From assembly GCF_041435355.1 (NCBI RefSeq), contig NZ_CP108442.1, forward strand, positions 3,410,001 through 3,474,000: a DNA stretch of 64,000 nucleotides. Reading direction: 5' to 3'. The notes under the pieces were generated by a model. It ran no database searches, had not been told where the DNA came from, and saw nothing but the letters and a program-made list of their open reading frames with translations. Both the position numbers and the translations under genes were made by a program. Source of the DNA: Streptomyces sp. NBC_01276 (GTDB taxonomy: Bacteria > Actinomycetota > Actinomycetes > Streptomycetales > Streptomycetaceae). Shown here in pieces: positions 39,709-48,252 of this stretch (positions within the stretch are counted from its first letter, which is position 1; every line of letters starts with the position of its first letter).

Positions 39709-42168
39709 TCAGGCCGGGAACCTGCGGCCCACCCACCGGAAGGTGAACTCGATCAGGGCGGCCGCGGCCGCCGCGATCGCCACCGCGATCCACGGCATCG
39801 TGACGCCCACCAGCTTGAGCTGGAAGAACTCCTGGAGCCACGGCACGACGAGGACGATCAGGAAGGCCCCGCCCATCGCGCCGACCAGCGCCACCCGCCA
39901 CCAGGTGTACGGGCGGGCGATGATCGCCAGCACCCACATCGAGGTGAGGAACAGGGTCAGCGTCGCCGCGCTGGTCTCGGCCTGGAGGGCGTCCGGGCCG
40001 CTGTAGTGGGCGCGGGCGATCAGGTAGGTGACGAAGGTGGCGACGGCCGCGATCACCCCGCCGGGGATCGCGTACCGCATGACCCGCTTCACGAAGTTCG
40101 GCTTCGCGCGTTCCGTGTTCGGCGCCAGGGCCAGGAAGAAGGCGGGGATGCCGATGGTGAGCGTGGACAGCAGGGTCAGGTGGCGGGGCAGGAAGGGGTA
40201 CTCGACCTGGGAGCAGACCACCAGGACGGCGAGGAGGACCGAGTAGACCGTCTTGGTGAGGAAGAGGGTCGCGACGCGCGTGATGTTGCCGATGACGCGG
40301 CGCCCCTCGGCGACCACCGAGGGGAGGGTGGAGAAGCTGTTGTTGAGGAGGACGATCTGCGCGACGGCGCGGGTGGCCTCCGAGCCCGAGCCCATCGAGA
40401 CGCCGATGTCGGCGTCCTTGAGGGCGAGGACGTCGTTGACCCCGTCGCCGGTCATGGCGACCGTGTGGCCCCTGGACTGGAGGGCGGCGACCATCTCCCG
40501 CTTCTGCTGCGGGCTGACGCGGCCGAAGACGGCGTTCTCGTCGAGGACGGCGGCCATCCCCTCGCGTTCGGCGGGCAGCTTGCGGGCGTCGACGGTGTTC
40601 TGGGCGCCCGGCAGCCCGAGCTTCCCGGCGACGGCGCCCACGGAGACGGCGTTGTCGCCGGAGATGACCTTGGCCTTGACCTCCTGGTCCGCGAAGTAGC
40701 GCAGGGTGTCGGCGGCGTCGGGGCGCAGCCGCTGTTCCAGGACGACGAGGGCGGTGGGTCTGCTGCCGGTGGCCACGGCGGCGTCGTCGAGCTCGCGGGC
40801 CGAGCGGGCCAGCAGGAGGACCCGCAGGCCCTGCTCGTTGAGGCCCTCGATCTCCTCCAGCGCCGGGTCCCCGGCGGGCAGCAGCACGTCGGGGGCGCCG
40901 AGCAGCCAGGTGTTGTTCTCGCCGTCGCCCTCGCTGAAGCTGGCGCCGCTGTACTTGCGGGCGGAGGAGAAGGGCAGGGACTCGGTGCAGCGCCACTCGG
41001 CGCTGTCGGGGTAGGCGTCGATGATGGCCTGGAGGCTGGCGTTGGGGCGCGGGTCGGACTCGCCGAGGGCGCCCAGCACCTTCCTGACGTAGGCCTGGTC
41101 CGCGCCGCCCAGGGGGCGCAGCTCGGTGACGTCCATGCCGCCCTCGGTGAGGGTGCCGGTCTTGTCGAGGCAGACGACGTCGACGCGGGCGAGGCCCTCG
41201 ATGGCGGGGAGCTCCTGGACGAGGCACTGCTTGCGGCCGAGCCGGATGACGCCGACGGCGAAGGCGACGGAGGTGAGGAGGACGAGCCCCTCGGGGATCA
41301 TCGGGACGATGCCGCCGACGGTGCGGGCGATGGCGTCCTTGACGTTGTTCTGCTTGACGACGAGCTGGCTGACGATCAGGCCGATCGAGGTCGGGATCAT
41401 CATCCAGGTGACGTACTTGAGGATGGTGGAGATGCCGCTGCGCAGCTCGGAGTGGACGAGGGTGAAGCGGGAGGCCTCTTCGGCCAGCTGGGCGGCGTAG
41501 GCCTCGCGGCCGACCTTGGTGGCGGTGAAGGCGCCGCCCCCGGCGACGACGAAGGACCCGGACATGACCTGGTCGCCGGGCTTCTTGAGGACGGGGTCGG
41601 CCTCGCCGGTGAGCAGGGACTCGTCGATCTCCAGTCCGTCGGCCTCGCCGACGGTCCCGTCGACGACGACCTTGTCGCCGGGGCCGAGTTCGATGACGTC
41701 GTCGAGGACGATCTCGGAGGTGGAGATCTCCGCCGTGGCGCCGTCCCGGCGGACGCTCGGTTTGGCCTCGCCGATGACGGCCAGCCCGTCGAGGGTCTTC
41801 TTGGCGCGCATTTCCTGGATGATGCCGATGCCGGTGTTCGCGACGATCACGAAACCGAAGAGGCTGTCCTGGATGGGCGCGACGATGAGCATGATCACCC
41901 AGAGGACGCCGATGATGGCGTTGAAGCGGGTGAAGACGTTGGCGCGGACGATCTCGGCCGTGGAGCGGGAGGAGCGGACGGGCACGTCGTTGACGTCGCC
42001 GCGGGCGACCCGCTCGGCTACCTCGGCGGTGAGGAGGCCGCCCGGCTTGAAGCGGGGGGCGGGGGGCTTCACCGGGTGGACGGGATCCAGCTCCGCTCCC
42101 GCGTCGATGGCGGGGCCGGCGCCGGAGCGCTCCGGCCCGTCATGGTCGATCTTCGCCCGCTGCGTCAT
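39709..42168 (-). CDS. P-type cation-transporting ATPase (CtpE-like)
   Basis: An 819-residue P-type ATPase. The phosphorylation site is DKTGTLTEG with Asp335, the actuator motif is LLTGEADPV, and the hinge is MTGDGVNDVLALKDADIGV. Eight to ten membrane helices include VPMIPEGLVLLTSVAFAVGV, where the PEGL motif replaces the heavy-metal CPx and is shared with actinobacterial CtpE, a calcium-uptake pump. It should move a cation, likely Ca2+ or Mg2+. It is convergent with the sacsin-like gene, the stops 12 bases apart. Confidence 0.88.
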   Translation of the reverse strand: MTQRAKIDHDGPERSGAGPAIDAGAELDPVHPVKPPAPRFKPGGLLTAEVAERVARGDVNDVPVRSSRSTAEIVRANVFTRFNAIIGVLWVIMLIVAPIQDSLFGFVIVANTGIGIIQEMRAKKTLDGLAVIGEAKPSVRRDGATAEISTSEIVLDDVIELGPGDKVVVDGTVGEADGLEIDESLLTGEADPVLKKPGDQVMSGSFVVAGGGAFTATKVGREAYAAQLAEEASRFTLVHSELRSGISTILKYVTWMMIPTSIGLIVSQLVVKQNNVKDAIARTVGGIVPMIPEGLVLLTSVAFAVGVIRLGRKQCLVQELPAIEGLARVDVVCLDKTGTLTEGGMDVTELRPLGGADQAYVRKVLGALGESDPRPNASLQAIIDAYPDSAEWRCTESLPFSSARKYSGASFSEGDGENNTWLLGAPDVLLPAGDPALEEIEGLNEQGLRVLLLARSARELDDAAVATGSRPTALVVLEQRLRPDAADTLRYFADQEVKAKVISGDNAVSVGAVAGKLGLPGAQNTVDARKLPAEREGMAAVLDENAVFGRVSPQQKREMVAALQSRGHTVAMTGDGVNDVLALKDADIGVSMGSGSEATRAVAQIVLLNNSFSTLPSVVAEGRRVIGNITRVATLFLTKTVYSVLLAVLVVCSQVEYPFLPRHLTLLSTLTIGIPAFFLALAPNTERAKPNFVKRVMRYAIPGGVIAAVATFVTYLIARAHYSGPDALQAETSAATLTLFLTSMWVLAIIARPYTWWRVALVGAMGGAFLIVLVVPWLQEFFQLKLVGVTMPWIAVAIAAAAAALIEFTFRWVGRRFPA

Positions 42169-42252
42169 GCTTTCGACGGTAAAGGGCGCCGGGACGGTTC
42201 ACCCGCCGAGAAGTCGGAAGATCCGACTTCAGGATGAGTGGAATCGTCCCTT

Positions 42253-42291
<39 letters not shown>

Positions 42292-42311
42292 GGAGGCCGG
42301 GGCCGGGGTCC

Positions 42312-42347
42312 GGGCCCGCGCCGACGCCGGGGCCGGCGTCCGGGCCC
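42312..42347 (-). terminator. Hairpin after DUF2530 gene
   Basis: GACGCCGG (42323-42330) pairs with CCGGCGTC (42333-42340), and an outer GGGCCC (42312-42317) can pair with GGGCCC at 42342-42347 with an internal loop. It abuts the DUF2530 stop codon and would act as its terminator. Confidence 0.45.
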
Positions 42348-42679
42348 TAGCCCTCGGAGCCGGGCGCACCACCGGGCGTGCCGGGGGACGCGGGGTCCGC
42401 TCCGGCGCCCCGGGCGGCAGCAGCGGCCGCCTGCTCGGCGGCGTGGCGCTTGAGGGCGGCGTCGCGGCCCCGGACGTACCAGATGCCGATGAGACCGAGC
42501 CCGCCGCCGGCCGCGCAGGTCCACACCCACCACAGCAGGTCCCGGTCCGAGAACCACCCGTAGAAGGGCAGCTGGACGAGGAACATGGCGAACCAGAGGA
42601 TCGTGCCGCCGGTGATGGTGGCGACCACCGGGCCCTCAAGGGGCTCGGGCGCCTCGTGCTGAGCAGTCCACTTCGCCAT
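42347..42679 (-). CDS. DUF2530 membrane protein
   Basis: A 110-residue protein: an N-terminal APEPLEGPVVATITGGTILWF motif (in part), helix 1 about 20-40 and helix 2 about 48-66 (DLLWWVWTCAAGGGLGLIGI), then a cytoplasmic RGRDAALKRHAAEQ helix and a Pro/Gly/Ala tail. This matches DUF2530, a family of unknown role limited to actinobacteria. The ATG is probably leaderless, with TAGACT seven bases upstream. Confidence 0.8.
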   Translation of the reverse strand: MAKWTAQHEAPEPLEGPVVATITGGTILWFAMFLVQLPFYGWFSDRDLLWWVWTCAAGGGLGLIGIWYVRGRDAALKRHAAEQAAAAAARGAGADPASPGTPGGAPGSEG

Positions 42680-42686
42680 GGGGACC

Positions 42687-42692
42687 AGTCTA
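42687..42692 (-). promoter_or_regulatory. -10 element for leaderless DUF2530 gene
   Basis: On the minus strand TAGACT lies seven bases before the ATG, a classic leaderless arrangement. A -35 could not be placed with confidence. Confidence 0.45.
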
Positions 42693-42818
42693 GGTGGCCG
42701 GATTTGGGGTCTACGCGCGGAGATGGACTGCCTCTCGTTCATGTGTTCATACTGAAACGGTTTGCCTACGGCCGGTTTCGTTCGTATGAACCACCCAATC
42801 AACCCGTTTGAGGACCGC

Positions 42819-44246
42819 ATGAGCACCTCGGCACCCGCCGCGGCCCCCACCACCAGCCTCGACCGCTACTTCAAGATCTCGGAGCGCGGTTCGACCGTGG
42901 CCCGGGAGTTCCGGGGCGGCTTCGCGACCTTCTTCGCGATGGCCTACATCATCGTGCTGAACCCGATCATCCTGGGCAGCGCGAAGGACATGTACGGCCA
43001 CCAGCTCGACAGCGGCCAGCTCGTCACGGCCACCGTGCTGACGGCGGCCTTCACCACCCTCCTCATGGGCGTGATCGGCAACGTCCCGATCGCCCTCGCG
43101 GCCGGCCTCGGCGTCAACACCGTCGTCGCCCTCCAGCTCGCCCCGCGGATGAGCTGGCCCGACGCCATGGGCATGGTGGTCCTGGCGGGCTTCGTGGTGA
43201 TGCTGCTGGTCGCCACCGGCCTGCGCGAGCGGGTCATGAACGCGGTCCCGCTGGGGCTGCGCAAGGGCATCGCGATCGGCATCGGCCTGTTCATCATGCT
43301 GATCGGCCTGGTCGACTCCGGCTTCGTCACCCGCATCCCGGACGCCGCGCACACCACGGTCCCGCTCCAGCTCGGGAGCAACGGCCACCTGCACGGCTGG
43401 CCGGTCCTGATCTTCGTGGCCGGGGTCCTGCTCACGCTCGCCCTGCTGATCCGCAAGACGCCCGGCGCGATCCTGATCTCCATCGTGGTCATGACCTTGA
43501 TCGCCGTCGCCGTACAGGCGGTCGCCGACCTGCCGGACCTGGCCTGGGGCCTGACCGTGCCGCAGTGGCCCGGCAACCCGGTGGCCGCGCCCGACTTCGG
43601 CCTCGTCGGCCAGGTCAGCCTGTTCGGCGGCTTCGGCAAGGTCGGCGTGCTGACCGGCGTGCTCTTCGTCTTCACCGTGCTGCTGTCCTGCTTCTTCGAC
43701 GCGATGGGCACGATCCTCGGCGTCGGCGACGAGGCCAAGCTGACGAAGCCGGACGGCACCTTCCCCGGCATCAACCGGGTCCTGCTGGTGGACGGCCTGG
43801 CCGTCGCCGCCGGCGGCGCGACCTCCTCCTCGGCCACCACCTGCTTCGTGGAGTCCACCGCGGGCGTCGGCGAGGGCGCCCGCACCGGTCTGGCGAACAT
43901 CGTGACCGGCGGCCTCTTCACCGTCTCGCTCTTCCTGACCCCGCTGGCCACCATGGTGCCCTCGCAGGCCGCCACCCCCGCCCTCGTGGCGGTCGGCTTC
44001 CTGATCCTGGCCGGCTCGGTCAGGGACATCGACTGGAACGACTTCACCATCGCCGTCCCGGCCTTCCTGGCCATGGTGATGATGGCGTTCACCTACTCGA
44101 TCACCAACGGCATCGGCATCAGCTTCATCAGCTTCAGCGTGCTGCGCCTGGCGACCGGCCGGGGTCGCGAGGTCCCGGCGGCGATGTACGTCGTCTCGGC
44201 GGTGTTCGCCTTCTACTACGCGATGCCGGCCCTCGGCCTCACGTAG
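42819..44246 (+). CDS. NCS2-family purine (hypoxanthine/guanine/adenine) permease
   Basis: A 475-residue permease of the AzgA-type NCS2 family with about 12 helices. Signatures: FATFFAMAYIIVLNPIILGS (helix 1), LAAGLGVNTVVALQL, and the conserved pair GATSSSATTCFVESTAGVGEGARTG (partly shown), which lines the substrate site. It imports purine bases with H+. The ATG at 42819 has GAGGA five bases upstream; an in-frame ATG at 42786 lacks one. It ends 32 bases before the convergent RHH gene. Confidence 0.93.
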   Translation: MSTSAPAAAPTTSLDRYFKISERGSTVAREFRGGFATFFAMAYIIVLNPIILGSAKDMYGHQLDSGQLVTATVLTAAFTTLLMGVIGNVPIALAAGLGVNTVVALQLAPRMSWPDAMGMVVLAGFVVMLLVATGLRERVMNAVPLGLRKGIAIGIGLFIMLIGLVDSGFVTRIPDAAHTTVPLQLGSNGHLHGWPVLIFVAGVLLTLALLIRKTPGAILISIVVMTLIAVAVQAVADLPDLAWGLTVPQWPGNPVAAPDFGLVGQVSLFGGFGKVGVLTGVLFVFTVLLSCFFDAMGTILGVGDEAKLTKPDGTFPGINRVLLVDGLAVAAGGATSSSATTCFVESTAGVGEGARTGLANIVTGGLFTVSLFLTPLATMVPSQAATPALVAVGFLILAGSVRDIDWNDFTIAVPAFLAMVMMAFTYSITNGIGISFISFSVLRLATGRGREVPAAMYVVSAVFAFYYAMPALGLT

Positions 44247-44277
44247 CCGCCCCTTCACCGCGGGCGGTCAGGTCAGG

Positions 44278-44460
44278 TCAGGTCAGACCGTAGAACTTCT
44301 CCGTCTCGTCGACCGCGGTCTTGAACCGCTCGTCGAAGTCATCGCGAATGAGCGTCCGGACGACATAGTCCTGGACGCTCATTCCGCGTTTGGCGGCATG
44401 GTTCCGGAGCCGCTCCAGCAGCTCCCCGTCTATGCGCACGCTCAGCACATGTGTCCCCAT
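44278..44460 (-). CDS. Ribbon-helix-helix (CopG-like) small protein
   Basis: A 60-residue protein with the RHH pattern: strand THVLSVRIDGELLERLRN, helix A, turn and helix B (MSVQDYVVRTLIRDD). Such proteins bind DNA as dimers and often serve as antitoxins; no toxin gene is next to it, so it may be a solitary regulator. ATG 44460 (MGTHVLSVRI) is chosen; an upstream GTG could add about 13 residues. It is divergent from a MarR gene and its stop is preceded by four GGTCA repeats. Confidence 0.75.
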   Translation of the reverse strand: MGTHVLSVRIDGELLERLRNHAAKRGMSVQDYVVRTLIRDDFDERFKTAVDETEKFYGLT

Positions 44461-44561
44461 GCCGAAAGGGTCGGGCCAGACGGCGTGGACGCGTGTCACT
44501 TTCCGCCGCCGACTCACCCGTACGAGTGACGACCCCCACCCGGTGTTCCTTAGGAAAAGTA

Positions 44562-45017
44562 ATGAGTTATTCTAAGTACATGCCTGACCTCTCCCATGGC
44601 GACGACGCTGCCGCCGTGAACGACCTCCGCTCCGCCGTCATGCGGCTGGGCCGGCGCCTGAAGCACCAGCGCGTCGACGAATCGCTGAGCCCGACCGAGA
44701 TGTCGGTCCTCGGCACCCTCGCCCGCTGCGGCCAGGCCACCCCCGGTGAGCTGGCCCGGCGCGAGCACGTCCAGCCCCCGTCGATGACGCGCATCGTCGC
44801 CCTGCTGGAGGCCAAGGGACTGGTCAGGCTGGAGCCGCACCCCGAGGACCGCCGCCAGAAGGTGGTCAGCCAGACCGAGGAGGCCGAGGCGATGCTCGAA
44901 GAGAGCCGTCGCAAGCGCAACGCCTTCCTGGCCGGGCTCGCGGCCGAGCTCACCGAGGACGAATGGGCCAAGCTCCGCGAGGCCGCACCCGTCCTGGAGA
45001 AGCTCGCGCACCTATAG
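44562..45017 (+). CDS. MarR-family regulator
   Basis: A 151-residue winged-helix protein (recognition helix in EHVQPPSMTRIVALLEAKGL, wing DRRQKVVSQTEE), dimeric with long helical arms. It probably represses itself and the MFS exporter 25 bases downstream and responds to a drug-like ligand. ATG 44562 has AGGA six bases upstream; a second ATG at 44580 with TATTCT six bases upstream could be leaderless. CTTAG at 44549 and CTAAG at 44572 form an inverted repeat over the start and may be its operator. Confidence 0.9.
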   Translation: MSYSKYMPDLSHGDDAAAVNDLRSAVMRLGRRLKHQRVDESLSPTEMSVLGTLARCGQATPGELARREHVQPPSMTRIVALLEAKGLVRLEPHPEDRRQKVVSQTEEAEAMLEESRRKRNAFLAGLAAELTEDEWAKLREAAPVLEKLAHL

Positions 45018-45042
45018 GAACGACGCCAGGAGGCGAACGCTT

Positions 45043-46422
45043 TTGAGTACGGGAACCGGAGCAGACTCCGCACCCGGCCACACATCCACCCCCTCCAACG
45101 CAGTCCCCCCGGGCAGGAACCCGGGAACGCCTCCCGGCGCCGGCCGGGGGATGTTCAGCTCGCTGCGGATCCGCAACTACCGGCTCTTCGCGGCCGGCCA
45201 GGCAGTCTCGAACACGGGCACCTGGATGCAGCGCATCGCCCAGGACTGGCTGGTCCTCTCCCTGACCGGCTCGGCCTCCGCGGTCGGCATCACCATCGCC
45301 CTGCAGTTCCTGCCGATGCTCGTGTTCGGCCTCTACGGGGGCGTCCTCGCCGACCGGCTGCCCAAGCGGCCGCTGCTCCTGGCCACCCAGGGCGCCATGG
45401 GTCTGACCGGCATCGCGCTCGCCGTCCTCACCCTGGCCGGACACGTCCAGGTCTGGCACGTCTACCTCGCGGCCTTCCTGCTCGGCCTGGTCACCGTCCT
45501 CGACAACCCGGCCCGGCAGACGTTCGTCTCCGAGATGGTCGGTCCCGCGCAGGTCGCCAACGCGGTCAGCCTGAACTCCGCCAACTTCCAGTCCGCGCGG
45601 CTGGTCGGCCCGGCGATCGCCGGCGTGCTCATCACCGCCGTCGGCTCCGGCTGGGCCTTCCTGCTGAACGGGCTGTCCTTCGCGGCGCCCATCGCGGGCC
45701 TGCTGATGATGCGGACGCGCGAACTGCACCCCGTCACACCGCAGCCGCGCGCGAAGGGACAGCTGCGGGAGGGCCTGCGGTACGTCGCGGGCCGGCCGGA
45801 GCTGGTGTGGCCCATCGTGCTGGTCGGCTTCATCGGCACCTTCGGGTTCAACTTCCCGATCTGGCTGTCGGCCTTCGTCGGCGACGTCTTCCACGGCGAC
45901 GCCGACACGTACGGACTGTTCAACACCCTGATCGCGGCGGGCTCCCTGGTCGGCGCCCTGCTGGCCGCGCGCCGGGGCCAGGCCCGGCTGCGGGTGCTGG
46001 TGACGGCCGCGGTCCTCTTCTCCGCCCTGCTGCTGGTGACGGCGATCGCACCGTCCTTCTGGCTGTTCTCGGCGCTGCTGGTGCCCGTCGGGATGTTCGG
46101 CCTGACCGTGAACGTGGTGGCCAACTCCAGCGTCCAGATGGCCACCGACCCCGAGATGCGGGGGCGGGTCATGGCGCTGTTCATGATGGTCTTCACCGGC
46201 GGCACCCCGGTCGGGGCGCCGCTCGTGGGGTGGATCACCGACACCTACGGAGCCCGCCTCGGCATGGCCGCCGGCGGCCTGGTCTCCCTCGCGGCGGCGC
46301 TCGGCGTCGCGGTGGTCCTCTCCCGGGTCGGCAACCTCCGCCTGAGCGTGAACCGCCACGGGATCGCTTTCGTCCCCGCCGCCCGCACCGACCGCGCCCG
46401 CGCACTGGTCAAGGCGGCGTAG
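45043..46422 (+). CDS. MFS exporter (MFS_3/EntS-like)
   Basis: A 459-residue transporter with about 12 helices. MFS_3 signatures are GTWMQRIAQDWLVLSLTGSA near residue 60 and LPMLVFGLYGGVLADRLPKR (about 87-106), the loop-2 motif. It exports a drug or siderophore-like compound by proton antiport. Translation starts at TTG 45043 with AGGAGG nine bases upstream. It follows a MarR gene by 25 bases, a common regulator-exporter pair. The N-terminal 40 residues are a Pro/Gly-rich cytoplasmic tail. Confidence 0.92.
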   Translation: MSTGTGADSAPGHTSTPSNAVPPGRNPGTPPGAGRGMFSSLRIRNYRLFAAGQAVSNTGTWMQRIAQDWLVLSLTGSASAVGITIALQFLPMLVFGLYGGVLADRLPKRPLLLATQGAMGLTGIALAVLTLAGHVQVWHVYLAAFLLGLVTVLDNPARQTFVSEMVGPAQVANAVSLNSANFQSARLVGPAIAGVLITAVGSGWAFLLNGLSFAAPIAGLLMMRTRELHPVTPQPRAKGQLREGLRYVAGRPELVWPIVLVGFIGTFGFNFPIWLSAFVGDVFHGDADTYGLFNTLIAAGSLVGALLAARRGQARLRVLVTAAVLFSALLLVTAIAPSFWLFSALLVPVGMFGLTVNVVANSSVQMATDPEMRGRVMALFMMVFTGGTPVGAPLVGWITDTYGARLGMAAGGLVSLAAALGVAVVLSRVGNLRLSVNRHGIAFVPAARTDRARALVKAA

Positions 46423-46436
46423 CCCTTCCCCCGGCC

Positions 46437-46480
46437 GGGGCCCGGTCGGGGCCCGGTCGGGGCCCGGCCGGGGCCCGGTC
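46437..46480. repeat. Four 11-bp GGGGCCCGGTC units
   Basis: Four tandem units of GGGGCCCGGTC (the third has CC at its end), directly downstream of the MFS stop and 39 bases before the thpR start. Part of each unit is self-complementary (GGGCCC), so the array could fold as a terminator-like stack. Confidence 0.85.
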
Positions 46481-46519
46481 GGGGGCCGCGGAGCCCGCGC
46501 GCGGGGATATCGTCGGGGC

Positions 46520-47074
46520 ATGAGGCTGTTCGCCGCCGTGTTGCCGTCCGACGGGGCCGTCGAGGAACTGCGGGCCGCGCTCGCCGGGGTGCCCCGCGGG
46601 GACGGGCTGCGGTGGACCGCCGAGGAGGGCTGGCACTTCACGCTCGCCTTCCTCGGCGAGGTCCCCGCCCGGCTCCTCCCCGACCTGCACGCCCGCCTCG
46701 CCCGCGCGGCCACCCGTACCGAGCCCTTCGCGCTGCGCCTGCACGGCGCGGGCCACTTCGGCGACCACGCCCTGTGGACCGGAGCCGCCGGCGGCCTCGA
46801 CGCCCTGCGGCTGCTCGCCGAGCGGGCCGACGCCGCCGCCCGGCGGGCCGGGATCCCGATGGAGCAGCACCGCCGCTACACCCCCCACCTCACCCTCGCC
46901 CGCAGCCGGGGCGCCGCCGACCTGCGGCCGTTCCTCGACGCGCTCGCGGGCTTCGAGGGCACGCCCTGGCGGGTCGACACCCTCAGCCTCGTCCGCAGCA
47001 ACCTCCCCACCAGCGGTGTCCCCGGTGAGCAGCCGCGGTACGAGGTCGTCGAGGCCTGGCCCCTGACGGGCTGA
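46520..47074 (+). CDS. thpR: RNA 2',3'-cyclic phosphodiesterase
   Basis: A 184-residue 2H-fold enzyme with the two defining HxTx motifs: His39 in WHFTLAFLGE and His123 in PHLTLARSRG. It opens 2',3'-cyclic phosphates on RNA to 2'-phosphates. The LigT-like start MRLFAAVLPSDGAVEEL agrees with the family. The physiological substrate in bacteria is not established. Confidence 0.92.
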   Translation: MRLFAAVLPSDGAVEELRAALAGVPRGDGLRWTAEEGWHFTLAFLGEVPARLLPDLHARLARAATRTEPFALRLHGAGHFGDHALWTGAAGGLDALRLLAERADAAARRAGIPMEQHRRYTPHLTLARSRGAADLRPFLDALAGFEGTPWRVDTLSLVRSNLPTSGVPGEQPRYEVVEAWPLTG

Positions 47075-47206
47075 GCGGGCCCCGTCCCCTGGCGCCCCGT
47101 CCCGCCCGGCCCCGTCGCGCCCCGTCGCGCCCCGCCCCACCCCCGGGCCGGTGAAGCGCAGGGTTCCGGGACGGTTCATGTTCCGGTGGCCCGGACTTCG
47201 GGGCGC

Positions 47207-47220
47207 GGAATCCGGATTCC
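47207..47220. promoter_or_regulatory. 14-bp palindrome upstream of ddaH
   Basis: GGAATCCGGATTCC is a perfect palindrome in an otherwise GC-rich leader, 150 bases before the dimethylargininase start. It could be an operator for an arginine- or AsnC-type regulator. Purely positional evidence. Confidence 0.4.
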
Positions 47221-47309
47221 GGTGAAAAAGGAGCAGTAGAGGCGATCCCGGCATGCTCACGCCGAGTACCCGCCCGCCTCCGCCCGCTGACGCACCGTGC
47301 CCCGATGAC

Positions 47310-47337
47310 GGCCGCCCACCCCATCCCGTGGGCGGCC
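47310..47337 (+). promoter_or_regulatory. Leader hairpin before dimethylargininase
   Basis: GGCCGCCCAC pairs perfectly with GTGGGCGGCC around CCCATCCC, ending 32 bases before the GTG start. It may be an attenuator or a ribosome-blocking hairpin, or the end of an upstream transcript. Confidence 0.4.
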
Positions 47338-47369
47338 CGGCCCCTCCAGTCACCCTTGAAGGAGTCCCC

Positions 47370-48218
47370 GTGCCGTTCACCGAGCCCACCGCCACCCTCC
47401 CGGTCCCGTCCCGCGTCGCCACCCGGCGGAGGCTGCTGATGTGCCGTCCCCAGCACTACGACGTCACGTACTCGATCAACCCCTGGATGCACCCGGAGCA
47501 GCGCACCGACACCGCCCTCGCCCTCCGCCAGTGGGAGCGGCTGCGCGACCTGTACCTCGACCTCGGCCACCTCGTGGAGGAGATCGACCCGGTCGGCGGC
47601 CTCCCCGACATGGTGTTCGCCGCCAACGGCGCCACCGTGGTCGACGGCAAGGTCTACGGGGCCCGCTTCCGGCACGCGCAGCGCACCGCGGAGGGTCCGG
47701 CGTACCTCGACTGGTTCGAGCGCCGGGGCTACCGCGAGGTGCTGTGGCCCGAGTTCATCAACGAGGGCGAGGGCGACATCCTCACCGTCGGCCGCCGGCT
47801 GCTGGCCGGCACCGGCTTCCGCACCGATCCGCGCTCGCACGCCGAGGCCCAGGAGTTCTTCGGCCTGCCGGTGACGAGCCTGACCCTCGTCGACCCGGAG
47901 TTCTACCACCTGGACACGGCACTGGCCGTGCTCTCCGACGACGAGGTCATGTACTACCCGGCCGCCTTCTCCGAGGGCAGCCGGTCCGTGCTCCGCACGA
48001 TGTTCCCCCGGGCGATCCTCGCCACCGCCGAGGACGCCGCGGTCTTCGGGCTGAACGCCTTCTCCGACGGCCGCCACGTGCTGCTGCCGGAGGCGGCGAC
48101 CGGTCTGCGGGCCCAGCTCAGCGAGCGCGGCTTCGAGCCGATCGGGGTCGACCTCTCCGAGCTCCTCAAGGCGGGTGGCAGCGTCAAGTGCTGCACCCTG
48201 GAGCTGCGCGACCGCTGA
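47370..48218 (+). CDS. ddaH: Dimethylargininase / amidinotransferase-family hydrolase
   Basis: A 282-residue pentein-fold enzyme. Signatures: LLMCRPQHYDVTYSINPWMH near the N-terminus, GGLPDMVFAANGATV, the His in FYHLDTALAVL, and catalytic Cys274 in GGSVKCCTLELR (a second Cys at 275 is unusual). It hydrolyses dimethylarginine or a related guanidine to citrulline plus an amine. The GTG at 47370 has GAAGGAG five bases upstream, a far better site than the in-frame ATG at 47253. The neighbour on the right is not ornithine aminotransferase, which often follows it. Confidence 0.88.
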   Translation: MPFTEPTATLPVPSRVATRRRLLMCRPQHYDVTYSINPWMHPEQRTDTALALRQWERLRDLYLDLGHLVEEIDPVGGLPDMVFAANGATVVDGKVYGARFRHAQRTAEGPAYLDWFERRGYREVLWPEFINEGEGDILTVGRRLLAGTGFRTDPRSHAEAQEFFGLPVTSLTLVDPEFYHLDTALAVLSDDEVMYYPAAFSEGSRSVLRTMFPRAILATAEDAAVFGLNAFSDGRHVLLPEAATGLRAQLSERGFEPIGVDLSELLKAGGSVKCCTLELRDR

Positions 48219-48252
48219 GTCACCGCCAACGAAGTTTCCGGAAAGGACCGTT

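Noticed and set aside
44278..44460. Toxin-antitoxin pair for the RHH protein
   Set aside because: Its neighbours are a purine permease and a MarR gene; no small toxin-like ORF adjoins it.
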